NCBI GenBank assembly: GCA_023664365.1
Contig: JAMPFR010000019.1
Span: 1 to 49,036 of the forward strand
DNA: 49,036 nt
Reading direction: 5' to 3'
Source: Acetatifactor muris
GTDB lineage: Bacteria; Bacillota; Clostridia; Lachnospirales; Lachnospiraceae
The notes beneath the pieces were generated by a model, which searched no databases, had not been told where the DNA came from, and was given only the letters and a program-made list of their open reading frames with translations. A program made the position numbers and the translations under genes. Positions 32,735 to 40,338 of this stretch are shown here, in pieces (position 1 is the stretch's first letter; each line of letters begins with the position of its first letter).

Positions 32735-34031
32735 TCCGTTTACGACCAAACAGAAGGCTGTGTTGATGTGGTGGCTTCCCGGGAGCAGGTACGCATCCAA
32801 GAAGGGCATAATATGCGACGGGGCGATTCGGAGCGGGAAAACAACCGTCCTGTCCCTGTCCTTTGTAATGTGGGCAATGGAAACCTTTGACGAAGAGAAC
32901 TTTGCACTATGCGGCAAGACGATCCAGTCGCTGCAGCGGAATGTGATTGTGCAGCTTAAGCGGATGCTTGCATCCCTGGGGTATAAGGTAATAGAGCACC
33001 GTTCAGAGCACAGGATAACCATCAGCAGGGGCAGGCGTGAGAATGAATTTTACCTGTTCGGTGGGAAGGATGAGAGCAGCCAGGACCTGATTCAGGGCAT
33101 TACCCTTGCCGGTGTATTCTTTGATGAGGTGGCGCTGATGCCTGAAAGCTTTGTCAATCAGGCAACGGCAAGGTGTTCTGTGACGGGCTCCAAGTTCTGG
33201 TTTAACTGTAACCCGGAGGGGCCGGACCATTATTTCAAAACGGAATGGATTAATAACCTGAAGACCAGGAATCTGCTCAGGATTCATTTTGAGATGACAG
33301 ATAACCCAAGCCTTTCCCGTGAAATACTGGAGGAGTATACGCGGCAGTATCGGGGCGTGTTCTATGACCGCTTCATCCGCGGCTTGTGGGTGCTTGCCAG
33401 CGGCATCATCTTTCGGTACTTTGCCGAGGATGATACACCCTATCTGTATGATGATTCCGAGATATTTGATATTCAGGGAAAGCTTAAGGTATCCTTCAGC
33501 AAAATTGTAATAGGTATAGACTTTGGGGGAAACGGTTCCAAGACAACATTCTGCCTTACAGGCTATTTGAATGGGTATCATGATTTCCGGTTGATGGAGG
33601 AGAGCGGGCTTCCGCTGTCGGAGGATATAGATGCCAAGGCAATATGTGATAAATTCATTGAATTTTACAGCATGGCAATAAAAAAATATGGGCGCGTGGA
33701 CTATGTATTCCCGGACAGCGCAAGCCCCACCATGATAAACAGCCTGCGGAGCGCAGCACGGGAAGCAGGACTGCCGTGGCGGAATATTGCAGGGTGCCGT
33801 AAGAATGAGGTGTCCGAAAGACCTAGAACAATAGATTTGCTGTTTAATACCGGACGTCTGAAGATAAACCGGCGTTGTACCCAGATACGGAAAGCCATAA
33901 GCTCCCTGCGGTGGGATGAGGATCATCCGGACATACCGGAGGACAAGAACATAGGGAACTGCAATGACTGGTGGGATGCGTTCTGCTACTGCCTGTTGGA
34001 TTTCATAGAGTTCATTGATTTGGACAGATAG
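32706..34031 (+). CDS. terL: Terminase large subunit
   Basis: The 441-residue packaging motor has Walker A CDGAIRSGKTTV (residues 38-48), Walker B GVFFDEVALMP, and the nuclease domain with Asp in GIDFGGNGSKT, VFPDSASPTM and DWWDAFCYCLLDF. It overlaps terS by 29 bases. The start is TTG 32706, five bases after GGGTGA; a stop codon immediately upstream excludes an earlier one. Confidence 0.92.
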   Translation: MKQKTLFRFSPFTTKQKAVLMWWLPGSRYASKKGIICDGAIRSGKTTVLSLSFVMWAMETFDEENFALCGKTIQSLQRNVIVQLKRMLASLGYKVIEHRSEHRITISRGRRENEFYLFGGKDESSQDLIQGITLAGVFFDEVALMPESFVNQATARCSVTGSKFWFNCNPEGPDHYFKTEWINNLKTRNLLRIHFEMTDNPSLSREILEEYTRQYRGVFYDRFIRGLWVLASGIIFRYFAEDDTPYLYDDSEIFDIQGKLKVSFSKIVIGIDFGGNGSKTTFCLTGYLNGYHDFRLMEESGLPLSEDIDAKAICDKFIEFYSMAIKKYGRVDYVFPDSASPTMINSLRSAAREAGLPWRNIAGCRKNEVSERPRTIDLLFNTGRLKINRRCTQIRKAISSLRWDEDHPDIPEDKNIGNCNDWWDAFCYCLLDFIEFIDLDR

Positions 34032-34040
34032 GAGGCATAA

Positions 34041-35444
34041 AGGGAAAACTGTGTAAAAGAGTATCTGCAAAAAGAGGGTTATTCTATCAATACGGAGGCC
34101 CTGTCAGTAATAAAGCTGTGTGATGACTGGTATTCAAACCGTGAAATGGAGTTCCACAGGCGGAAGACGGTCCAAGGGGAAGACTATCGGCTACATAAGA
34201 TGAATTTTGCCAAACGGTGCTGCGCAGATGATGCGAATCTTTGTGAGTTGGTGGAGATTAATGCCGGTAAAGTCAAGGAGCAGCATGAATATGTCAAGAG
34301 TGTGCTGGACAGGAGTAACTTTGATACCATGTATCGCCGTCAGTTGGAGAAAGTCTCTGCAAACGGTACAGTTGCCTGTTATATAAGGATTGAAAACGCG
34401 CTGTTTTTGTCTAACGGCAGGACAAAAGGCGGTGAGATAAAGCTGAATTATGTGGATGCGGACTGCTACATACCCCTTACCGTAGAAAATGACATAATCA
34501 CGGAGGCTGCTTTCTCTGGTTCAAGCCTGGTAAGAGGAAAGAAACGAACAACATTGGTGTTATTCCGTGCGGAAAAGCATGGAAACTATATTTCGGACAC
34601 ACATGTATTTGATGAATTCGGGAATGAACTCAAAGACCAGCAGATTACTGTGAATCTTGGTGAAGTGAAGCCATTCGCAGTTATGCGCACGGCTGAAGTC
34701 AATAACTTTGACAATATGGAAGGATATGGCTTCCCCAAGGTGCTGAATTCCATTCCTGTTTTTGAGGGGTTAGACCTCTGTTACAATATCCTTTTTGGTG
34801 ACCTGGACAAGGGCGAGAAACTGGTACTTATCAATGAAATGCTTTGTAAATTTGATAAAAACGGGAACCCGATTACTCCGAATGAACAGATTAAAAAAAT
34901 ATTTGTTATGTTGGGAGAGAAACTGCCGCAGGAAGATGATGTATACCATGAATACAACCCGGAAATCAGAGTGGAGCAGATAACGAAGGTTTTTGAACTG
35001 CTCCTGTCTCTGCTGTCAATGTCTTTTGGATACGGCACCAAGAAATATACCTTTGAAAACGGGCAGATAACGACTGCAACGGAATACATCGGTCAGAAGC
35101 AGGACCAGATGCAGGACCTGAACCGTCAGAGGTTTGAGGCAACACAGTACATCAAGGATATTGTGAGGGCTGTGCTTTGGTATTCCAATACATTTCTTGG
35201 AAGTAGCTGGAATGTGGATGATGAGATTTCCGTTGATTATGATGATTCCTATATTACGGATAAAGAAGCGGAGCGCGAAAGAAAAAGGAATGATGCCTTA
35301 TCCTTTGACATTCCACAGCTGAAGGTTTGGTATCTGATGGATGCCTATTCCCTGGGCGAAGAAGAAGCGAAACAGCTGTTGAATCAGTCAGAGATGGAAG
35401 ATTCCGGTGATGATAGTTCAGATGATGGTGAGGGAGAAGACTGA
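34041..35444 (+). CDS. Portal protein (SPP1 gp6-like), apparent AGG start
   Basis: The portal forms the dodecamer through which DNA enters the capsid. Motifs include MNFAKRCCADDANLCELVEINAG, FFAVMR-like strands and a TATEYIGQKQDQM helix near the end. The conserved N-terminus (EYLQKEGYSI, IKLCDDWYSN) lies upstream of the first ATG (34146), which has no binding site. AGG 34041 is in frame five bases after a perfect AGGAGG (34030-34035) and would give (M)ENCVKEYLQKEG, 467 residues. The frame contains no ATG, GTG or TTG between. I infer AGG initiation. Confidence 0.8.
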   Translation, partial: RENCVKEYLQKEGYSINTEALSVIKLCDDWYSNREMEFHRRKTVQGEDYRLHKMNFAKRCCADDANLCELVEINAGKVKEQHEYVKSVLDRSNFDTMYRRQLEKVSANGTVACYIRIENALFLSNGRTKGGEIKLNYVDADCYIPLTVENDIITEAAFSGSSLVRGKKRTTLVLFRAEKHGNYISDTHVFDEFGNELKDQQITVNLGEVKPFAVMRTAEVNNFDNMEGYGFPKVLNSIPVFEGLDLCYNILFGDLDKGEKLVLINEMLCKFDKNGNPITPNEQIKKIFVMLGEKLPQEDDVYHEYNPEIRVEQITKVFELLLSLLSMSFGYGTKKYTFENGQITTATEYIGQKQDQMQDLNRQRFEATQYIKDIVRAVLWYSNTFLGSSWNVDDEISVDYDDSYITDKEAERERKRNDALSFDIPQLKVWYLMDAYSLGEEEAKQLLNQSEMEDSGDDSSDDGEGED

Positions 35445-37210
35445 TGCTGACAACAGAGCAGGAAGATATTATAGGGGGTGCATTGTCGCCTTTATTTCAA
35501 TATCTGGAACATGAGGTCATTGTTGATGTGGCAAACCGGATCCAGGCGACCATGGCATATTCCCGCACGGCGGAACTGGAAGCCCAGAGACTCAGTGACC
35601 TTGGCTTCAGCGCGGTGCAGATACGGAAAGAGGCCATGAAGATACTGCGGGCTGATTCGGCATATCAAAAAGAGGTGGCAAAAAACACTCTGGAACATAA
35701 AAGGACGGTCAAAAAGCTGTTACAGGAAATTACGGACAAGGCCAGAAAGGCCGCTGCCTGGGTTATAAAAAGGGCGGCGGATTTGTCCTATCTGGATGAT
35801 TTACATGTATGGAAGCAGGCAGGGAAGAGCCTGACAGATAAGTCCTTTCTGCCGCAGTTGGTGGAGGCAGTGGGGAAACAGACCGCAGACACAATGAAAA
35901 GCCTGGCACAGTCTACAGGCTTTAAAACCATGTCAGGCTATGAGCCGGTAGAAAGCCTGTACCGAAGGGAACTTGACAAAGCAATGATTAAGGTATGTAC
36001 CGGCACATTCAGCCAGGAGCAGGTGGTTTATGATACCGTGCGCAGTTTGTCCGCCAGCGGTCTCAGGAATATTGATTTCACTTCCGGGTACAGTATGCAG
36101 CTTGACACTGCTGTAAAGCTGGCGGTAAGGACGGGGGCGCATCAGGTTTCGGCCAGAATAATGGACGCAAATATACAGAGTACAGGCGAAAATCTTGTAT
36201 ATGTGTCCAAACACTGGGGTGCCAGAAATACAGGAATCGGCCATGCAAACCATGAGCAGTGGCAGGGGAAGGTTTATTTCATCAAAGACGGAACAGACTA
36301 CTCCGGGGAGGCGCACCGTATCAATCAGGACAGAATCATGTCTTTATGGTATGCCACCGGGTACAGCGTAGACGGTAGTAGGGAGAATGATCCTCTGGGG
36401 CTGAACGGCTATAACTGCCGACATAAGCATTATGTATGGTTTGAGGGTGTATCTTCCCTGCCCAAGGAAGATCCGGAGCCGGAGCCTGTCACAGTCAACG
36501 GGAAAAACTATGACTATTACGCTATGAGTCAGAAAATGCGCTCCATGGAACGGAATATTCGGGCGTTGAAACGGGAACGGGAGGCACTTTCATCCCTGGG
36601 TATGGATACCAAAGAGGTTTCCGCCCGGATAAAGGGCAAAATCAGAGAATACGAGGAGTTTTGCCGGGACTGCGGAGTAAAGTCAGACATTAACCGCCTG
36701 CGCTATGAGTGCGGCACGTCAGACCTGACGAAAACGGAGGCGTGGCAAGAATATTATAGCGAAAAGAAAGTAGTTGCGGATGATTTGGAATCTGGTACAA
36801 TGGATTTATCAAAAGAGGAAAAGAGAATTGAAGTGCATACGGTTGGCAGAATCAACAAAGATATGTATAAGTGCATAACGGAAGATATAACCACGGATGA
36901 GGTTATTATCACGGATGAAAGAATTGCACATATTAAGGAACGGCATCCGAGCGATTATGAAAGATATTATAAGTATTTGAAAGAAATCGTAGAACATCCT
37001 CAATATATTATTGAGGTGAATAAACCATATACTGCCTTGCTTTTGAAAGAGTTTAGCGTGGGAGAGGAATCGTTTAAGACTGTATTGAGACTTATAACTT
37101 CACATGATAATCCGGAGTTTAAAAATTCTATAATTACATTTATGAAAATAAATGATAGGGAATGGAAAAGATTGCTTAAAAATAAAAGGATTCTTTACAA
37201 AGAAGAATAA
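35444..37210 (+). CDS. Minor capsid protein with C-terminal PBECR-like nuclease domain
   Basis: The N-terminal 330 residues fit the phage minor capsid protein 2 family next to portal genes, with YCRHKHYVWFEG-like end (GYNCRHKHYVWF). A linker and coiled coil (about 355-420) lead to a C-terminal domain (about 460-588: IAHIKERHP, HPQYIIEVNK, SFKTVLRLITS, NSIITFMKI) typical of the PBECR toxin-like nucleases carried on phage head proteins. Such domains are thought to enter the cell with DNA. The last 130 codons are richer in A and T than the rest, suggesting later acquisition. ATG 35444 overlaps the portal stop. Confidence 0.75.
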   Translation: MLTTEQEDIIGGALSPLFQYLEHEVIVDVANRIQATMAYSRTAELEAQRLSDLGFSAVQIRKEAMKILRADSAYQKEVAKNTLEHKRTVKKLLQEITDKARKAAAWVIKRAADLSYLDDLHVWKQAGKSLTDKSFLPQLVEAVGKQTADTMKSLAQSTGFKTMSGYEPVESLYRRELDKAMIKVCTGTFSQEQVVYDTVRSLSASGLRNIDFTSGYSMQLDTAVKLAVRTGAHQVSARIMDANIQSTGENLVYVSKHWGARNTGIGHANHEQWQGKVYFIKDGTDYSGEAHRINQDRIMSLWYATGYSVDGSRENDPLGLNGYNCRHKHYVWFEGVSSLPKEDPEPEPVTVNGKNYDYYAMSQKMRSMERNIRALKREREALSSLGMDTKEVSARIKGKIREYEEFCRDCGVKSDINRLRYECGTSDLTKTEAWQEYYSEKKVVADDLESGTMDLSKEEKRIEVHTVGRINKDMYKCITEDITTDEVIITDERIAHIKERHPSDYERYYKYLKEIVEHPQYIIEVNKPYTALLLKEFSVGEESFKTVLRLITSHDNPEFKNSIITFMKINDREWKRLLKNKRILYKEE

Positions 37211-37222
37211 AAATGGTATAAT
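37194..37222 (+). promoter_or_regulatory. Promoter at the end of the minor capsid gene
   Basis: TTTACA (37194-37199) and TATAAT (37217-37222) are 17 bases apart, with TGG before the -10 box. It overlaps the last codons of the capsid gene and should start transcription at about 37229, exactly at the candidate structured RNA. Confidence 0.7.
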
Positions 37223-37228
37223 TTGCAC

Positions 37229-37350
37229 ATGATAAAAGAGAGGGATTGTTTGAGGTGGAAGATTTCGTCCCCGTCCACACGCCGATGGCTTGACAGGAGA
37301 AATCCGAGAGATGCAGGAGAATGGGACGCCTGCCGAACAATCTCTTTTCT
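37229..37350 (+). ncRNA. Candidate structured small RNA with its own promoter and terminator
   Basis: About 120 bases without a gene are closed by a long stem: AAAAGAGA (37234-37241) and TTGTTTG (37246-37252) pair with CGAACAA (37334-37340) and TCTCTTTT (37341-37348). Inside are a GGA-GAAA-TCC tetraloop hairpin (37296-37305), GCAGG/CCTGC (37313/37329) and GTGGA/TCCAC (37255/37274). CGTCCC (37266) can also pair with GGGACG (37323) as a long-range helix. The 3' side ends in a T-rich run and works as a terminator. I do not recognise the class. It lies between a late gene and the AGG-reading tRNA. Confidence 0.55.
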
Positions 37351-37403
37351 TTACCATATTTTTATGATAGTTTCTTTGAAGTGAAAATTGTTCGCTTCCC
37401 CTA

Positions 37404-37432
37404 TTGTCTTTTCAAGGATACTTTGCTACAAT
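37404..37432 (+). promoter_or_regulatory. Promoter before the KTR gene and tRNA
   Basis: TTGTCT (37404-37409) and TACAAT (37427-37432) are 17 bases apart. It would drive the KTR gene, and, if hairpin B is read through, the tRNA and scaffold genes. Confidence 0.6.
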
Positions 37433-37481
37433 ATGTATGTGATGAATCTGGAACAGCCAACAAAATAAGGGGGTGTTGGTA

Positions 37482-37649
37482 AGGAAACAGTCATACTGGC
37501 AGGCGTGTCCGAAGTGTGGGTATCCCCACTTTATCAAGAAGTACAGGGACACGGTACTGATAAACTTTCCGGCCTATTGTAAAGGCTGCAAAAGAGAAGT
37601 GAATATATCGACAAAGAGCCAAGAGCCGAAACTGGAATCAGTGATATGA
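37482..37649 (+). CDS. Cysteine-rich KTR-family small protein, apparent AGG start
   Basis: The 55-residue protein has CPKCGYPHFIKKYRDTVLINFP and CKGCKREVNIST, the two-CxxC pattern of the cysteine-rich KTR family, a likely zinc ribbon. GTG 37473 is inside the binding site AAGGGGGTG (37467-37475) and TTG 37476 directly abuts it, so neither is well placed. AGG 37482 is six bases after it and gives (M)KQSYWQACPKCG. The 3' end overlaps hairpin B; the shared motif AAGAGCCAAGAGCC encodes KSQEP here. Function unknown. Confidence 0.65.
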   Translation, partial: RKQSYWQACPKCGYPHFIKKYRDTVLINFPAYCKGCKREVNISTKSQEPKLESVI

Positions 37650-37670
37650 TTCCGGAACGGCTCTTTTTTT
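37614..37670 (+). terminator. Hairpin B with doubled AAGAGCC, directly before the tRNA
   Basis: AAGAGCC is doubled (37614-37627); the second copy plus G pairs with CGGCTCTT, and GGAATCA pairs with TGATTCC inside. Eight-base T-run ends at 37670, only seven bases before the tRNA. Transcripts from the upstream promoters must read through it to make the tRNA, so it may regulate the tRNA or form its 5' processing boundary. Confidence 0.65.
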
Positions 37671-37677
37671 ATTGTTC

Positions 37678-37752
37678 AGCAGGGTAGAGAAGTATGGCAA
37701 TCTCGCCGCCCTCCTTAGGCGGAGAACGCTGGTTCAAGTCCAGCTCCTGCGA
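37678..37752 (+). tRNA. Initiator-like tRNA with anticodon CCU (reads AGG)
   Basis: The 75-base cloverleaf is complete: acceptor AGCAGGG/TCCTGCG, T8, D-arm GAGA-AGTATGGCAA-TCTC, G26, anticodon stem CCGCC/GGCGG with loop CTCCTTA, variable AGAAC, T-arm GCTGG-TTCAAGT-CCAGC, A73, no CCA. An automatic call would be tRNA-Arg(CCT). But the 1:72 pair is a mismatch (A:G), 11:24 is A:U, and positions 29-31 pair with 39-41 as three G-C pairs, all features of bacterial initiator tRNA. The loop differs from CUCAUAA only at 35 and 37; the GGGT-GAG-AGT-GG-TC-G series also follows tRNA-fMet. The 29-31 bases are GCC, not GGG, and U37 is unusual. A second 5+7 hairpin (GTGGG-TGATACT-CCCAC, 37757-37773) follows. 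Confidence 0.85.
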
Positions 37753-37805
37753 TTCTGTGGGTGATACTCCCACGTTAAAAAAATTATCGTTAAAGGAGAG
37801 AGGCT

Positions 37806-38024
37806 ATGAAAAGAGAAGAACTGGAAGCATTAGGGCTTTCCAAGGAGCAGATTGATTCCGTACTGAATATGCATCACAAGGAGCTTGACCCTGTAAATGC
37901 CCAGCTGAAAACGGCGCAGGAAGACCTGCAGGCAGAACAGGACAAGGCGAAGGAGCAGGACAACACCATTAAGGAACTGAAAAGGGACTTGATGAGTTTA
38001 AGGATGCAGATGTCAGCGGGATGA
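37806..38024 (+). CDS. Scaffold protein (phage GP20-like), N-terminal part
   Basis: The frame holds the start of a GP20-type head scaffold (KREELEALGLSKEQIDSVLN and a coiled coil). It ends early at 38024 in a frameshifted tail (MSLRMQMSAG). Reading one base back near 37990 continues into DEFKDADVSG, joining the next frame. Scaffold proteins shape the procapsid and leave it, so loss of the join would matter. Confidence 0.6.
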   Translation: MKREELEALGLSKEQIDSVLNMHHKELDPVNAQLKTAQEDLQAEQDKAKEQDNTIKELKRDLMSLRMQMSAG

Positions 38025-38407
38025 AACTCAAGATTACGGAACTGGAGGACAGTATCAAGGCAAAGGATGCTGCCCACAGGAAGGAAATTGAGGAACGTGA
38101 TTTCAATGATTCCCTGAAGGAAGCCATTTCTGCCGCCAACGGGAAGAATGCCAGAGCAATCACAGCTCTTCTGGATGTGGATAAGTTGAAAGCGTCCAAG
38201 AATCAGAAGGAAGATATTGCAGCGGCGTTGAAGAGCCTGGCGGAGGCAGAAGACAGCAAGATGTTGTTCGGGGAAGCAGAAGCGGACGTTATCGGAGAGG
38301 GAAGCTTTCCCGGACGGGTAAACAAACCGAGCGGCAGCGCAGACGACGCGCAGATGCGGGCAGTAATGGGACTGCCGCCCATCAACAATGAAGGAGGAAA
38401 TAAGTAA
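38021..38407 (+). CDS. Scaffold protein, C-terminal part
   Basis: The frame holds the rest of the scaffold (ERDFNDSLKEAISAANGKNARAITALLD, ASKNQKEDIAAALKSLAEAEDSKMLFG). Its ATG overlaps the stop of the first part (ATGA), so reinitiation could make a separate protein. The gene is therefore either split with translational coupling or broken by one lost base. The stop overlaps the capsid ATG by one base. Confidence 0.6.
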   Translation: MKLKITELEDSIKAKDAAHRKEIEERDFNDSLKEAISAANGKNARAITALLDVDKLKASKNQKEDIAAALKSLAEAEDSKMLFGEAEADVIGEGSFPGRVNKPSGSADDAQMRAVMGLPPINNEGGNK

Positions 38408-39273
38408 TGCCCAACACAATCGCTTTAGCAAAAAACTATGTATCGCTGCTGGATGAGGTTTACCGCAGGGCATCCGTGACAGCAGATTTGACCTCTGACC
38501 CGCAGATGTCCAGAGCGGGGGCAAATGCCAATGAGATCATCTACCCCCAGATTTCTGTAACGGGTCTGGGCGATTATGACCGTAACAGCGGTTACACCAC
38601 AGGTGCAGTTGACCTGAAGTGGGTTACGGCCAGATTTAATTATGACAGGGGCACGAAAATCAGTGTGGATGTCATGGATAATGAGGAATCCAGAAACCTG
38701 GCGTTTGGCATGGCGGGAGCTACGCTGATGCGTGAGAAGGTGGCACCGGAGGCAGATGCTTTCACGTTTGCCAGTATTGCGGCAATGGAGAATATTTCCA
38801 AATCTCAGGATGCCATTGCAAATGCCGGGCAGTTCCTGGAAGCTCTGCTTACTGCATGGACCAAGATGGATGAAGATGAAGTACCCCAGGAGGGCAGGAT
38901 ACTTTATGCAACGGCTACGCTGCTTAATAGTGTTATGGCCCTGGACACCACGAAATCCAGAGAGATTCTGGCAAAGTTTGGTGTGAAAAAGGTGGTTCCC
39001 CAGGCAAGATTTTACACCGCCATTGATTTGCTGGACGGGAAGAGCCCGGGTGAGGAGCTGGGGCATTACCGTAAGGCTGAGGGGAGCAGCAATATCAATT
39101 TCATGATTATCCACAAGCCGGCAATCATTAAGTTCGATAAGCATACGGCCAGTAATATTATTCCTGCGTCTGCCAATGCGGATGCGGATGCCGACATCTC
39201 CAAGTACCGCAAATATGGCATGGTGGACGGCTACAAGAATAAGCGGGCCGGCATTTACATGTCTTACACATAA
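38407..39273 (+). CDS. Major capsid protein
   Basis: The 288-residue protein has the features of HK97-fold capsid proteins of Clostridia siphoviruses: helical N-arm, YPQISVTGLGDYDRNSGY, a DEDEVPQEGRILYATATL strand, and a C-terminal KYRKYGMVDGYKNKRAGIY block. It follows the scaffold gene as expected. About 400 copies would form the shell. Confidence 0.8.
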   Translation: MPNTIALAKNYVSLLDEVYRRASVTADLTSDPQMSRAGANANEIIYPQISVTGLGDYDRNSGYTTGAVDLKWVTARFNYDRGTKISVDVMDNEESRNLAFGMAGATLMREKVAPEADAFTFASIAAMENISKSQDAIANAGQFLEALLTAWTKMDEDEVPQEGRILYATATLLNSVMALDTTKSREILAKFGVKKVVPQARFYTAIDLLDGKSPGEELGHYRKAEGSSNINFMIIHKPAIIKFDKHTASNIIPASANADADADISKYRKYGMVDGYKNKRAGIYMSYT

Positions 39274-39284
39274 GGAGGAGCAGC

Positions 39285-39509
39285 ATGAGAAAAGTTGGAA
39301 TGGGAGTGACCGAGAACGGCAGGAACCTGGAAGCAGAGAACGAAGAACTGAAGAAAGCGAATGCCGGCTTGGAAGCAGAGAATGCGAAACTGAAGAAGGC
39401 ACTGGAAAAGGCTAAGCAGAAAAGCAAGGCTGACGCTGGGGAGCAGAAGGAAGTCGCTGAAGAGAGAGAACCGGACGCTGCTGACCCCGGTGCGCCTGCG
39501 GCAGAATAA
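39285..39509 (+). CDS. Small coiled-coil head protein
   Basis: The 74-residue protein has a heptad coiled coil (EAENEELKKANAGLEAENAK, with the unit repeated) and an acidic Pro/Ala tail. It follows the capsid gene by 11 bases. Likely a capsid accessory protein; not recognised by family. Confidence 0.5.
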   Translation: MRKVGMGVTENGRNLEAENEELKKANAGLEAENAKLKKALEKAKQKSKADAGEQKEVAEEREPDAADPGAPAAE

Positions 39510-39529
39510 TCGGGAAGGGGGCTGAAGAT

Positions 39530-39907
39530 ATGTCTTATGTTACATGGGAGTATTACAGCTCCCTTTTTGCAAAGGTGCCCAGGGATGAGTTTGAGCGACT
39601 GGCAGTACAGGCGGAAAAGCGAGTAAACAGCTTTACACGGGGCAGGGCGGAACGGTTCCTGAAATCCTATGATGCTGATACCGATTTTCACAGACAGATC
39701 TATGATGCGGTGCATTTTACGATATGTGAAGTAATGAATAAACTGTATCTGCAGGAGACAAGCGGAGTAGGGAGCGGTCTTTCCTCTGTCAGCAATGACG
39801 GGTATTCCGAATCCTACAAGGTAGCAACGGAATCCGAGAAACAGGAGGAGCTGAATGCAGTTATACGCAGCGGTTTAAGCGGGACGGGACTGGCAGGTGT
39901 GTTATGA
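39530..39907 (+). CDS. Head-tail connector protein (gp6-like)
   Basis: The 125-residue helical protein (YVTWEYYSSLFAKVP, FHRQIYDAVHFTICEVMNKLY) fits the phage connector/DNA-packaging family that stacks below the portal. It ends four bases into the next gene. Confidence 0.65.
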   Translation: MSYVTWEYYSSLFAKVPRDEFERLAVQAEKRVNSFTRGRAERFLKSYDADTDFHRQIYDAVHFTICEVMNKLYLQETSGVGSGLSSVSNDGYSESYKVATESEKQEELNAVIRSGLSGTGLAGVL

Positions 39908-40338
39908 GTTTGTTTACAGATGAAATGACAGTGTATAACCATTTTTATGATGAAGCAGCGGAAACAGATTTGTGGCAACGCACGGTCATCCGCGGGGTGC
40001 AGTGGTCTCACAATAAGGCGCAGACTTCCGTATCCGGCGGGGTGATGAGTGAAAAGCGGGTGGAATCCGTTACGATAGATTTTCAGCACAATTATGGCAA
40101 TGTGAAGTATCTTGACCCCATAGCCTTTGCGGCGCTGGAAGATAAGTCCGGCTGCTGGACATTGAATTCCGCAGATGGGCAGGACGTGCTTGTCCTTGGG
40201 GAATCTGACCGGGAAATCGGTAAGGACTATCCTATCAGCAGCCTTCGCAAAGACTTTCAATATTGCGGGACGGTGACGGCAGTGTCGGACAATCGGAACA
40301 GGAATTTCCTAAGGAATATCAAGGCGGTGGTGGAATAA
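39904..40338 (+). CDS. Head closure/connector protein
   Basis: The 144-residue protein (FTDEMTVYNHFYDEA, WQRTVIRGVQW, GKDYPISSLRKDFQYCGTVT) fits the small neck proteins found after the gp6-like gene in Clostridia phages, probably head-closure. Start overlaps the previous stop; its own stop overlaps the next start. Confidence 0.6.
   Translation: MSLFTDEMTVYNHFYDEAAETDLWQRTVIRGVQWSHNKAQTSVSGGVMSEKRVESVTIDFQHNYGNVKYLDPIAFAALEDKSGCWTLNSADGQDVLVLGESDREIGKDYPISSLRKDFQYCGTVTAVSDNRNRNFLRNIKAVVE

Noticed and set aside
33003-34070. Long minus-strand frame opposite terL
   Set aside because: Shadow of the terminase gene; the plus strand carries all terminase motifs.
34146-34148. ATG 34146 as the portal start
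   Set aside because: The 35 upstream codons read as conserved portal sequence and a perfect AGGAGG lies just before AGG 34041; ATG 34146 has no binding site.
37678-37752. Plain elongator tRNA-Arg(CCU) supplied for codon usage
   Set aside because: The 1:72 mismatch and A11:U24 fit an initiator, and AGG occurs at the start position of four genes. I keep it only as the name an automatic tool would give.
37977-37996. Programmed frameshift in the scaffold gene
   Set aside because: The sequence CTGAAAAGGGACTTG has no heptamer in the needed phase; an indel is more likely.
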